From contig NZ_FRBN01000001.1 in NCBI RefSeq assembly GCF_900142625.1, forward strand, positions 186,001-250,000: DNA of 64,000 nt. The letters are read 5' to 3'. Within the stretch, counting starts at the first letter, position 1; the number at the start of each line of letters is the position of its first letter. The stretch is from Roseovarius marisflavi (GTDB taxonomy: Bacteria; Pseudomonadota; Alphaproteobacteria; Rhodobacterales; Rhodobacteraceae). The notes under the pieces are model-generated. The model made no database searches, had not been told where the DNA came from, and saw only the letters and a list, made by a program, of their open reading frames with translations. The position numbers were made by a program, and so were the translations under genes. Positions 49,939 to 59,284 of this stretch are shown here, piece by piece.

Positions 49939-50400
49939 ATGAAACTGAGCACAAAGGGCAGATATGCGATGGTTGCGCTGGTGGATATCGCGCTTCAGCC
50001 GCAGGGCGCGGTGGTAACGCTTGGCGAAGTGTCGCGGCGTCAGGATATTTCACTGCCCTATCTTGAACAGCTTTTCGTCAAATTGCGCCGCGCCGGACTT
50101 GTGGCCTCGGTGCGCGGGCCAGGCGGCGGCTATCGTCTGGCGCGCCCCGCGTCAGAGATCCGGGTGGCCGATATTCTGGCGGCCGTGGATGAGACGGTGG
50201 ATGCGCTGCACAAGGGGGCCGGGGCCTCGGGGGGCGCGAGCGGATCGCGCGCGCAATCCATGGCGAACCGGCTTTGGGAAGGCCTGAGCGCGCAGGTTTA
50301 TGTCTATCTGCATCAGACGCGGCTCAGCGACGTGGTGGGCAACACTTTGGCGCCCTGTCCGGCGGTGCCGCATCTGTTTTCTGTGGTGGATGAGGAATGA
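49939..50400 (+). CDS. iscR: Rrf2-family iron-sulfur regulator (IscR-like)
   Basis: A 153-residue Rrf2 protein that starts MKLSTKGRYAMVALVDIALQ with winged HTH (SRRQDISLPYLEQLFVKLRR, GLVASVRGPGGGYRLARP). The three cysteines that ligate the [2Fe-2S] cluster in Escherichia coli IscR are absent: the loop after VDALHKGAG has none. The only cysteine is about residue 140 (LAPCPAVPHLF). Rhodobacter sphaeroides IscR likewise lacks the cysteine triad and is reported to bind a cluster differently. It leads the suf operon and should repress it when cluster supply is adequate. Confidence 0.9.
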   Translation: MKLSTKGRYAMVALVDIALQPQGAVVTLGEVSRRQDISLPYLEQLFVKLRRAGLVASVRGPGGGYRLARPASEIRVADILAAVDETVDALHKGAGASGGASGSRAQSMANRLWEGLSAQVYVYLHQTRLSDVVGNTLAPCPAVPHLFSVVDEE

Positions 50401-50446
50401 GGCCCGCGTTTGAAGGGATTGCGCCGCCTTCGGCGTCGCGGCAGCG

Positions 50447-50527
50447 CGCCCTGCCGGGCGCAATCAGACGTGACGCCCTGCCGGGCGCTAATAGGAGTGA
50501 CGCCCTGCCGGGCGCTGAATTGGGCCT
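50447..50527 (+). repeat. Three tandem 27-bp units, each with a GC hairpin
   Basis: The 14-base core CGCCCTGCCGGGCG occurs at 50447-50460, 50474-50487 and 50501-50514, exactly 27 bp apart. Each core is a hairpin (CGCCC, TGCC loop, GGGCG). The bases between cores differ, though units 1 and 2 share the end GTGA. The array fills most of the 169-bp gap between iscR and the desulfurase gene. Confidence 0.85.
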
Positions 50528-50534
50528 GCGGCGC

Positions 50535-50556
50535 GAGTATTTTTGCCAAGAAGAAG
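50535..50556 (+). repeat. Interspersed repeat copy C (GAGTATTTTTGCCAAGAAG family)
   Basis: Identical to copy A (40606-40627, inverted) over 22 bases. It ends 13 bp before the desulfurase ATG, so its AAGAAG end runs straight into the ribosome-binding region (AAGAAGGGGAAG). Confidence 0.75.
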
Positions 50557-50569
50557 GGGAAGCCGTGTA

Positions 50570-51613
50570 ATGGCGCGGGTTTACCTTGATTATAACGCGA
50601 CGGCGCCGCTACGGCCCGAGGCGCGCGCGGCGATGATTGCGGCGATGGATATTGTTGGCAATCCCTCGAGTGTGCATGCCGAGGGGCGTGCGGCCAAGGG
50701 CTTGGTCGAGAGGGCGCGCGCGCAGGTGGCGGCGGCTTTTGGCGCCGAGGGGGCCGATGTGATTTTCACCTCCGGCGCGACGGAGGGGGCGGCGCTCGCC
50801 TGTCGCGGGCGCGGATTGAGCGGGGCTGCGGTGGAGCATGATGCGGTCGGGGCCTGGGTTGGCGATGATCTCGAAGTGGATCAGGCCGGACGGGTGACCG
50901 TGAGCGACCCTGCGGCATCCGTTCTGCAACTGGCGAATTCCGAAACCGGGGTGATTCAGGTCTTGCCCGATGGTTTGGCGCTAAGTGACATGACGCAGGG
51001 ATTCGGCAGGCTGCCCTTGGCGTTCAATTGGTCCGGGGCGCAAATGGCCCTTGTCTCGGCCCATAAGCTTGGCGGTCCCAAGGGGATTGGTGCGCTTGTC
51101 GTCAAGCGTGGCACGGATGTTGCGGCCCAGATCCTTGGCGGGGGTCAGGAAATGGGGCGTCGGGCGGGCACCGAGAACGTGATCGGCATCGCCGGATTCG
51201 GAGCCGCCGCCGAGGCGGCAGCCCGTGATCTTGAGGGTGAGACCTGGGCGAGAGTCGAAAAACTTAGAAACATTCTAGAATCCACTATTGCACAGTTTGC
51301 AAATGAGACTATTTTTGTCGGGAAAGCCGTAGAGCGCTTGCCCAACACCAGTTGCTTCATTACGCCGGGCTGGAAGGGCGAGACGCAGGTTATGGCGATG
51401 GACCTTGCCGGGTTTGCCATTTCGGCGGGCAGTGCGTGTTCGAGCGGCAAGGTGCGCGCCAGCAATGTCTTGCGGGCGATGGGATTTGACGAGGCCAAGG
51501 CAAGCTGCGCGATACGCGTGTCGCTTGGGCCCCAGACGACAGAAGATGAGATCATGCGCTTTGCCGAAGACTGGCTGAAGCGCTGGCAAAAACATCAGGG
51601 CCGCATGGCCTGA
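50570..51613 (+). CDS. Cysteine desulfurase (NifS/IscS type)
   Basis: A 347-residue fold-type I PLP enzyme that releases sulfur from cysteine as a persulfide for Fe-S assembly. PLP lysine in SAHKLGGPKG; persulfide cysteine in the loop AGSACSSGKVRASNVL (SSGKVRASNVL being the group I, IscS/NifS signature). RAGTENVIGI is also typical. It is shorter than housekeeping IscS. It comes between iscR and sufB while a separate SufS ends the operon, so the cell has two desulfurases here. AAGAAGGGGAAG is the ribosome-binding site. An Irr/ICE-like sequence lies inside it (51264-51278). Confidence 0.9.
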   Translation: MARVYLDYNATAPLRPEARAAMIAAMDIVGNPSSVHAEGRAAKGLVERARAQVAAAFGAEGADVIFTSGATEGAALACRGRGLSGAAVEHDAVGAWVGDDLEVDQAGRVTVSDPAASVLQLANSETGVIQVLPDGLALSDMTQGFGRLPLAFNWSGAQMALVSAHKLGGPKGIGALVVKRGTDVAAQILGGGQEMGRRAGTENVIGIAGFGAAAEAAARDLEGETWARVEKLRNILESTIAQFANETIFVGKAVERLPNTSCFITPGWKGETQVMAMDLAGFAISAGSACSSGKVRASNVLRAMGFDEAKASCAIRVSLGPQTTEDEIMRFAEDWLKRWQKHQGRMA

Positions 51614-51631
51614 GAGGTTAAGGAGATAGGA

Positions 51632-53155
<1,524 letters not shown>

Positions 53156-53156
53156 G

Positions 53157-53178
53157 GCGTGGGTTTCACCCACCCTAC
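53157..53178 (-). repeat. Interspersed repeat GTAGGGTGGGTGAAACCC (copy 2, inverted)
   Basis: Exact reverse complement of 48806-48827, 22 bp, starting 1 nt past the sufB stop. It lies in the 51-bp gap before the YbjQ-like gene. Confidence 0.75.
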
Positions 53179-53206
53179 GCATGAACGATAGGAAGGCTAG
53201 ACGGCG

Positions 53207-53521
53207 ATGATCATCACCACCACCCAAAGCGTCGAAGGGCGACCCATTACCGATTATCGCGGCATTGTTGTCGGCGAGGCGATCATGGGGGCCAATATTG
53301 TGCGCGATTTTTTCGCCCAGATCACCGATGTGGTTGGCGGGCGCTCTGGCGCCTATGAAACCAAGCTTGCGGATGCGCGCGACGTGGCGCTGCAAGAGCT
53401 TGAACAGCGCGCGGTGGCGCTTGGCGCGGATGCGGTGGTCGGGGTTGATCTTGATTACGAGGTTGTCGGGGAGTCGATGTTGATGGTCTCGGCCTCCGGG
53501 ACTGCGGTGGTGCTCGGCTAG
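53207..53521 (+). CDS. YbjQ/UPF0145-family protein
   Basis: A 104-residue YbjQ-type protein: [63 protein letters not shown]. These are the family signatures. YbjQ proteins form pentameric rings and have been suggested to bind metal, but no role is established. Lying between sufB and sufC in a Suf operon, with no promoter-size gap, suggests expression with the Fe-S assembly genes. Confidence 0.87.
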   Translation: MIITTTQSVEGRPITDYRGIVVGEAIMGANIVRDFFAQITDVVGGRSGAYETKLADARDVALQELEQRAVALGADAVVGVDLDYEVVGESMLMVSASGTAVVLG

Positions 53522-53522
53522 G

Positions 53523-54128
53523 ATGTCGGGCGCGCCGATCATAGACCGCCCCGAGCTGACCCTGCCCGAGGCCGAGGCGGCCGCGGTGCGCGCGGCCTAT
53601 GAGGGGGCCTCGGTGATCCTGGAATACGGATCGGGTGGCTCGACGGTGATGGCGTCGGAAATGCCTGGAAAACAGGTGTTTAGCGTTGAGGGCGATCAGG
53701 ACTGGGCGCAGATGATGCGCGGCTTTCTGGCCCAGAACCCGCCCGCCGAGGCGACCGAAGTTGATGTGATCTGGTCCGATATCGGACCAACCAAGGAATG
53801 GGGATTTCCCCGCAACAACAGTGGCTGGAAGCGCTATGCGCATTATCCGCTGGAGGTCTGGGACCTGCCGGAATTTCGCCAGCCCGATGTGGTGCTGGTG
53901 GATGGGCGGTTTCGCACCGGCTGTGCGATGGCGGTGGCCTTGCGCACGACCCGGCCGGTGATGGTGTTGGTCGATGACTATAAGCGTCGTCGCCAGTACC
54001 ACCAGATCGAAGAGTTTCTGGGCGCGCCTTCGCGCCTGCATGGCCGCATGGCCGAGTTTGACGTAAAGCCGATGGGCCTGCCGGCGGATCGGCTTTTGAA
54101 AATAATCGAGATGATGACCCGGCCCTGA
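53523..54128 (+). CDS. Rossmann/methyltransferase-like protein of the suf operon
   Basis: A 201-residue protein that starts 1 nt after the YbjQ-like stop. EYGSGGSTVMASEM resembles a SAM-binding loop (motif I), FSVEGDQDWAQMM an acidic motif II position, and DVVLVDGRFRTGCAMAVAL a later strand with an Asp, as in class I methyltransferase folds; the remainder is not a standard family. It may equally be a non-catalytic fold relative. Its constant presence in suf operons of this group, if confirmed, would link it to cluster assembly. Function unknown. Confidence 0.6.
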   Translation: MSGAPIIDRPELTLPEAEAAAVRAAYEGASVILEYGSGGSTVMASEMPGKQVFSVEGDQDWAQMMRGFLAQNPPAEATEVDVIWSDIGPTKEWGFPRNNSGWKRYAHYPLEVWDLPEFRQPDVVLVDGRFRTGCAMAVALRTTRPVMVLVDDYKRRRQYHQIEEFLGAPSRLHGRMAEFDVKPMGLPADRLLKIIEMMTRP

Positions 54129-54164
54129 GGCGGGTTTGAACGTAACACACGGTGAGGACATAAA

Positions 54165-54920
54165 ATGTTGGAAATCAAGAACCTGCACGTCGATCTTGAA
54201 GAAGAGGACAAGACCATCCTGAAGGGTGTGAACCTGACCGTCGAGGCGGGCAAAGTGCATGCGATCATGGGGCCGAACGGCTCTGGGAAATCAACGCTGT
54301 CCTATGTTCTTTCGGGGCGCGATGGGTATACCGTGACCGAAGGCAACGCCACGCTGGAAGGGGTCGATCTCCTTGAGATGGAGCCGGAAGAGCGTGCGGC
54401 GGCGGGCCTTTTCCTGGCCTTCCAATACCCCGTCGAAATCCCCGGTGTGGGCAATATGACCTTTCTGCGCACCGCCATGAACGCACAGCGCAAGGCGCGT
54501 GGCGAGGACGAGATCAGCGCCGCCGACTTCCTCAAACTGGTGCGCGAAAAGGCAAAAACCCTCAAGATCGACGCCGACATGCTCAAGCGGCCCGTAAATG
54601 TCGGTTTTTCAGGCGGCGAGAAAAAGCGCAATGAAATCCTGCAGATGGCGATGCTTGAGCCGAAGATGTGCATTCTGGACGAGACCGATTCCGGGCTTGA
54701 CGTGGATGCGATGAAACTTGTGTCGGAAGGGGTGAATGCCCTGCGCGATGCGGGTCGCGGCTTTCTTGTGATCACCCACTATCAGCGCCTGCTCGATCAT
54801 ATCAAACCCGACGTGGTGCATATCATGTCCGATGGCCGGATCATCAAGACCGGCGGCCCGGACCTGGCGCTTGAGGTAGAGAAGAACGGCTATGCCGATA
54901 TCCTGTCGGAGGTGGCATGA
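54165..54920 (+). CDS. sufC: Fe-S assembly ATPase SufC
   Basis: A 251-residue ABC-type ATPase of the SufBCD complex. Walker A GPNGSGKSTLSYVL, signature FSGGEKKRNEI (the SufC-type variant of LSGGQ), Walker B CILDETDSGLDVDAMK, and switch His in LVITHYQRLLD are present. ATP hydrolysis by SufC rearranges SufB and SufD during cluster assembly. Its stop overlaps the sufD start (ATGA), supporting stoichiometric production. Confidence 0.97.
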   Translation: MLEIKNLHVDLEEEDKTILKGVNLTVEAGKVHAIMGPNGSGKSTLSYVLSGRDGYTVTEGNATLEGVDLLEMEPEERAAAGLFLAFQYPVEIPGVGNMTFLRTAMNAQRKARGEDEISAADFLKLVREKAKTLKIDADMLKRPVNVGFSGGEKKRNEILQMAMLEPKMCILDETDSGLDVDAMKLVSEGVNALRDAGRGFLVITHYQRLLDHIKPDVVHIMSDGRIIKTGGPDLALEVEKNGYADILSEVA

Positions 54921-56209
54921 TGGCGGCCCCGCAGGCAAAAATGACAGCGAACCAAGAGCGTCTTGCGGCGCTTTCGCTTCCCGAAGGGGGCACATGGGCC
55001 ATGGCGGCGCGCGGCGCGGCGCTTGATCGGCTGCGGGCCATGGGCCTGCCGGAACGGCGCGATGAGTATTGGAAATTCACCCGCCCCGACAGCCTTGTTC
55101 AGGCCGAGGCTCCAAAAGCGGCGCTGTTTGACAATGGCGACGAGGCCGAGATGTTCGGCGGCGTTGACCGGCTTCGGATCGTCTTTGTGGATGGGGTTTT
55201 TGACGCCGAGGCCAGCGATGACCTCGCGCTTGAGGGGGTGCGGATCGAGCGTCTGGCCGAGGCCGGTCAAAGCGATATCCACTGGGCGAAAGACACCTAT
55301 GGCGTGCTCGAAGAGCGCGGCCAGTCGCCGGTGGCGCGCCCGCTTGCGGCGCTCAATACCGCCCTTGCAACCGACGGGATCCTGATCCATGTGACGGCAG
55401 CGACCAGCAAGCCGATAAACCTGATTTATATCCACAAATCAGATGCTTCGGATGCGATCTTACACCACCTTATCAAGCTTGATACCGACACTGAGGTCAC
55501 CGTTCTTGAAAACGGCCCGGCGGCGGCGCGATTCAACAAGGTGATGGAAGTCGAGGTTGGCGATGGCGCGACCTTCCACCATGTGCGTACCCAGGGGCGC
55601 GATCATGAGCGGCGCGCGGCGACGCATATCTTTGCCCGCCTTGGGACAAAGAGCGCCTTCAAGAGCTTTACCATGACCGCCAATGGCGTGATGACGCGCA
55701 ACGAATGCGTGATCGAGCTTACCGGCGATGATGCGACCGCCCATGTGGCCGGCGCGGCCATGGGTGACGGTGACTTTCATCACGATGACACCGTCTTCAT
55801 CACCCATGACGCCGAGCGCTGTGAAAGCCGCCAGGTGTTCAAGAAGGTGCTGCGCAACGGCGCGACGGGCGTGTTTCAGGGCAAGATCCTGGTCAAGGCC
55901 GGCGCGCAAAAGACCGATGGCTATCAGATCAGCCAGGCGCTCTTGCTGGAGGACGACAGCCAGTTCCTGGCCAAGCCCGAGCTAGAGATTTACGCCGATG
56001 ACGTCGCCTGTTCCCACGGCAGCACCACCGGCGCGATTGACGAGGATGCGCTTTATTACCTGCGCGCGCGCGGTGTGCCAAAGGCGATTGCAACCGACCT
56101 TTTGACGCTGGCCTTTTTGGCCGAAGCGGTCGAGGAAATCTCGGATGAGGCCCTGCGCGGGGAAATCAACAGTCGGCTTGAGGGTTGGCTGGAGCGTCGG
56201 CGCGGCTGA
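54917..56209 (+). CDS. sufD: Fe-S assembly protein SufD
   Basis: A 430-residue SufB paralogue that completes the SufBC2D scaffold and aids iron entry. The shared beta-helix core is seen in LIYIHKSDASDAILHH, GKILVKAGAQKTDGYQ and the C-terminal ALYYLRARGVPKAIATDLLTLAF, in which RARGVPK-x-A is the SufD/B tail. The conserved His (DVACSHGSTTGAIDED) near residue 360 is typical of SufD. Overlaps sufC at its start and the next membrane protein gene at its end. Confidence 0.95.
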   Translation: MMAAPQAKMTANQERLAALSLPEGGTWAMAARGAALDRLRAMGLPERRDEYWKFTRPDSLVQAEAPKAALFDNGDEAEMFGGVDRLRIVFVDGVFDAEASDDLALEGVRIERLAEAGQSDIHWAKDTYGVLEERGQSPVARPLAALNTALATDGILIHVTAATSKPINLIYIHKSDASDAILHHLIKLDTDTEVTVLENGPAAARFNKVMEVEVGDGATFHHVRTQGRDHERRAATHIFARLGTKSAFKSFTMTANGVMTRNECVIELTGDDATAHVAGAAMGDGDFHHDDTVFITHDAERCESRQVFKKVLRNGATGVFQGKILVKAGAQKTDGYQISQALLLEDDSQFLAKPELEIYADDVACSHGSTTGAIDEDALYYLRARGVPKAIATDLLTLAFLAEAVEEISDEALRGEINSRLEGWLERRRG

Positions 56210-56694
56210 TGCCGGTCACACGCGACATCGTCGCCACCTATCGGGGGCCGCGCCGGGTGGTGCGGCGCCTGCTTGATGCCGGTCCCCGCGAAGATCGGGC
56301 TCTGGTCATTCTCGTGGCCGCTTGCGGGGTGATTTTCATCGCGCAATGGCCGCGCCTTGCCCGCGAGGCGCATCTGACCGGGCAAGAGCTTAACCCGATG
56401 CTGGGCGGCGCGCTTTTGGCCTGGATATTCATTGCGCCGCTGATCCTTTATACTCTGGCCCTCTTGAGCCATGGCCTTGCCCGCATGCTTCGCGCCAAGG
56501 GGACTGCTTATGGCGCGCGCGTCGCGCTGTTCTGGGCTCTGCTGGCGACAAGCCCGATCATGCTTTTGCATGGGCTGGTGGCCGGATTTATCGGTCCGGG
56601 GCCGGGGCTTCAGGCGGTTGGGCTGATCTGGTTGAGTTTCTTTGGCTGGTTCTGGGTCGCTGGCTGGCTAGAGGCGGAATGGAGCAACGCATGA
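56209..56694 (+). CDS. Membrane protein of the suf operon (4 TM)
   Basis: A 161-residue protein with about four membrane segments: ALVILVAACGVIFIAQW, LLAWIFIAPLILYTLALLSHGL, VALFWALLATSPIMLLHGL and AVGLIWLSFFGWFWVAGWL (segment parts). A basic N terminus (RGPRRVVRRLLDAGPRE) precedes it. Its ATG overlaps the sufD stop and its own stop overlaps the next start, so it is made with the operon. I do not recognise a named family with certainty; YIP1-like proteins are similar in pattern. Confidence 0.7.
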   Translation: MPVTRDIVATYRGPRRVVRRLLDAGPREDRALVILVAACGVIFIAQWPRLAREAHLTGQELNPMLGGALLAWIFIAPLILYTLALLSHGLARMLRAKGTAYGARVALFWALLATSPIMLLHGLVAGFIGPGPGLQAVGLIWLSFFGWFWVAGWLEAEWSNA

Positions 56695-57287
56695 CACAGG
56701 CCGGGTTCAAGGCACTTCTGGTGCAGACGTTATTTGCCCCGCGCAGCGCCGCAGGGGTCCTGATCGCGCTCAACCTGCCACAGCGTTGGCTGTGGACGGC
56801 GCTTGCGCTGATGTCGGTGCTCAACTCGATCGTCTATTCGGTCACGCTGCGCCTGACGCCGACAAGCGATCCGATGGCAACCGCAATGATGCCGCCGGCC
56901 TTTCATTCGCCGGTCTTGTTCACGATGTTTCTGTTCGCCGCCCTCGCGATCACGGTGCTGACGCTTTACTGGATCGGGCAGGGCTTTGGTGGCAAGGGGC
57001 GTCTGGATGACATGCTTGTGCTGATCTGCTGGCTTCAGGTGCTGCGGCTTATCCTGCAACTGGTGGTGGCGGTTCTGGTGATCGTGGCGCCTGTTCTTGG
57101 CGTAATGGTGATTTTCATAACCTCGCTCTGGGGCATTTATATTCTGATCGGATTTGTCGATGCCGCGCATCGCTTTGACAATATGTTCAAGGCGGCGGGG
57201 GTGATTGTTTTGGCGATGGTGGCCATGGCCGTGGGCCTGTCCATTTTGCTAAGCATGATCGGCGTCGCCGCCATGGGAGGGGCATGA
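56691..57287 (+). CDS. YIP1-like membrane protein of the suf operon
   Basis: A 198-residue protein with about five hydrophobic helices, including LWTALALMSVLNSIVYSVTL, SPVLFTMFLFAALAITVLTLYW and LQLVVAVLVIVAPVLGVMVIF (parts). Its ILIGFVDAAHRFDNMFKA near the end fits the Yip1-type pattern seen in bacteria. It starts at the stop of the previous gene and ends 1 nt before sufS. No Suf role is known; context links it to the operon. The ATG at 56679 is an alternative start. Confidence 0.75.
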   Translation: MTQAGFKALLVQTLFAPRSAAGVLIALNLPQRWLWTALALMSVLNSIVYSVTLRLTPTSDPMATAMMPPAFHSPVLFTMFLFAALAITVLTLYWIGQGFGGKGRLDDMLVLICWLQVLRLILQLVVAVLVIVAPVLGVMVIFITSLWGIYILIGFVDAAHRFDNMFKAAGVIVLAMVAMAVGLSILLSMIGVAAMGGA

Positions 57288-57288
57288 G

Positions 57289-58509
57289 ATGCTCGATGTA
57301 GAGAAAATTCGCGCCGACTTCCCGATTCTTGCACGAGAAGTGAACGGCAAGCCTTTGGTTTACCTTGATAATGGGGCCTCGGCGCAAAAGCCGCAGGTGG
57401 TGATTGATGCCATCACAACCGCCTACAGCTTTGAGTATGCCAATGTGCATCGCGGGCTGCATTTCCTCAGCAATCTGGCGACGGAAAAGTACGAATCCGT
57501 GCGCGGCACGATTGCGCGCTTTCTCGGCGTTGCCGACGAGGATCAGATCGTTCTGAATTCCGGCACCACCGAGGGCATCAACATGGTCGCCTATGGCTGG
57601 GCCATGCCGCGCATGCAGGCGGGCGATGAGATTCTCCTGTCGGTGATGGAGCATCACGCCAATATCGTGCCCTGGCATTTCCTGCGCGAACGCCAAGGCG
57701 TCACCCTCAGGTGGGTGGATGTGGATGCACGCGGCTATCTTGATCCGCAAAAGGTGATCGACGCCATCACGCCGCGCACCAAGTTGATCGCAATTACACA
57801 GCTTTCCAATGTCTTGGGGACCAAAGTTGATGTAAAAACAATTTGCGACGCCGCCCATGCCAAGGGCGTGCCCGTGCTGGTCGACGGAAGCCAGGGTGCG
57901 GTGCATATGCCGGTCAATGTCGATGCCTTGGGGTGTGATTTCTATGCCATCACCGGGCATAAGCTTTACGGGCCCTCGGGCTCTGGTGCGATCTTTGTCA
58001 AGAAAGAGCGGATGGCCGAAATGCGCCCCTTCATGGGCGGCGGTGACATGATCCGTGAGGTCAGCAAGGACACCGTGACCTATAACGACCCGCCGATGAA
58101 ATTCGAGGCCGGCACCCCCGGTATCGTGCAGACTATCGGCCTTGGCGTCGCGCTTGAGTATATGATGGGTGTCGGCATGGAGGCGATTGCCGCCCATGAA
58201 GACGACCTGAGCCAGTATGCACAAGCCAAACTGGCCGGGCTGAACTGGATTGCGCAACAGGGCACCTTGCCGGACAAGGCCGCGATTTTCTCGTTCACCA
58301 TGCAGGGCGCGGCGCATGCGCATGACATTTCGACAATCCTTGACAAAAAGGGCGTCGCAGTGCGCGCGGGCCATCATTGCGCCGGTCCGTTGATGGATCA
58401 CTTGGGGGTAACAGCCACGTGCCGTGCGTCTTTTGCAATGTACAACACCCGCGCCGAGGTCGATGCCCTTATCGACGCGCTTGAACTGGCGCACGAGCTT
58501 TTCGGCTGA
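57289..58509 (+). CDS. sufS: Cysteine desulfurase SufS
   Basis: A 406-residue group II cysteine desulfurase that supplies sulfur to SufBCD, usually stimulated by SufE or SufU. PLP lysine in ITGHKLYGPSGSGAI; the catalytic cysteine is in RAGHHCAGPLMDHLGV (HHCA is the SufS signature). Family-typical VNGKPLVYLDNGASAQKP and NSGTTEGINMVAYGW are near the N terminus. Last gene of the operon here: no sufT, sufE or sufA follows before the tRNA. Confidence 0.96.
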   Translation: MLDVEKIRADFPILAREVNGKPLVYLDNGASAQKPQVVIDAITTAYSFEYANVHRGLHFLSNLATEKYESVRGTIARFLGVADEDQIVLNSGTTEGINMVAYGWAMPRMQAGDEILLSVMEHHANIVPWHFLRERQGVTLRWVDVDARGYLDPQKVIDAITPRTKLIAITQLSNVLGTKVDVKTICDAAHAKGVPVLVDGSQGAVHMPVNVDALGCDFYAITGHKLYGPSGSGAIFVKKERMAEMRPFMGGGDMIREVSKDTVTYNDPPMKFEAGTPGIVQTIGLGVALEYMMGVGMEAIAAHEDDLSQYAQAKLAGLNWIAQQGTLPDKAAIFSFTMQGAAHAHDISTILDKKGVAVRAGHHCAGPLMDHLGVTATCRASFAMYNTRAEVDALIDALELAHELFG

Positions 58510-58703
58510 TTTTGCGATTGCGGGGCAGTGCGTGCCCCGGAACATGCGCGCCGCATCTGGGCTTTTACAGTGTCCTCGAAATGGCAGGCAGGACGAGTTG
58601 CCATCAGAGATCAAGAAAAGTGCCGATAGAGCCGAGGATTTCAATTTGGCGCGACTTCGAGACTTGAAGCTATGGCCGTAAGCGTTTATCGACCATTTCC
58701 AAC
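58510..58703. other. Gap between sufS and tRNA-Arg
   Basis: Holds a 7-bp GC hairpin CGGGGCA/TGCCCCG at 58521-58539, a few bases past the sufS stop, without a T tract. It may mark the operon's 3' end. No gene otherwise. Confidence 0.5.
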
Positions 58704-58780
58704 GGTCCCGTAGCTCAGCTGGATAGAGTGTTCGCCTCCGAAGCGAAAGGTCGCGCGTTCGAATCGCGCCGGGACCACCA
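58704..58780 (+). tRNA. tRNA-Arg (anticodon CCG)
   Basis: Acceptor stem GGTCCCG pairs with CGGGACC, followed by A and an encoded CCA. The anticodon stem TTCGC/GCGAA encloses CTCCGAA, so the anticodon is CCG (codon CGG). D arm AGCTCAGCTGGATAGAGT and T-arm GTTCGAATC are standard. Confidence 0.95.
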
Positions 58781-59284
58781 ATTACCCACATCCACTTGCC
58801 CCGCGCCGAACGTCAGGCAACCTTGACTTTTGCGTCACGACGTTGATCCAAATGGCCTGTCAGACGGAAAACAGGCATTCGCGTAGCCGCAGCGAAAGCT
58901 CACTTTGTCCCGCACCGCTGCCGTCTACCGCTAGGGCGGTGAAAGGCTGGTTCAGGCCAGAAATGCGTGACCTTTGGCGCAATATTGCCTGGCGCGTTAG
59001 CGCCGTGGATTCAGCAAACCACGCTGCATCGGGTCAAAGACGCGTGGTGTTCCAGCCCCTCGGATAAAATCGCGTTTGCGCCTGTTTGTGTTTGCTTTCA
59101 TCGCGACAGACAGCCAAGCTTCTGCTGTGGTCTCGATGCTGCGGCTGTGACCCGACGGAAGGCAGAGCAAACTGGCGATTTGGGAATAATCGGTTTGCTT
59201 TCCGCAATCAGCCATGCAGAGTAAGGGCATGCCGGGCCGCAAGAGTCCGTCAAAGATAAACCTACAACAACAGGAGACAGAGGT
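58781..59284. other. 504-bp region before the dpp-type operon, no gene seen
   Basis: No tRNA or recognisable coding region. It is AT-richer in parts. The promoter of the downstream ABC operon must be in its right half; CAGGAGACAGAGGT just before 59285 is the ribosome-binding site. A 6-bp stem GCCTGT/ACAGGC lies near 58853-58876. Confidence 0.45.

Noticed and set aside
50447..50527. CRISPR array
   Set aside because: The 14-bp core with 13-bp variable parts is far too short for CRISPR repeats and spacers, and no cas genes are present.
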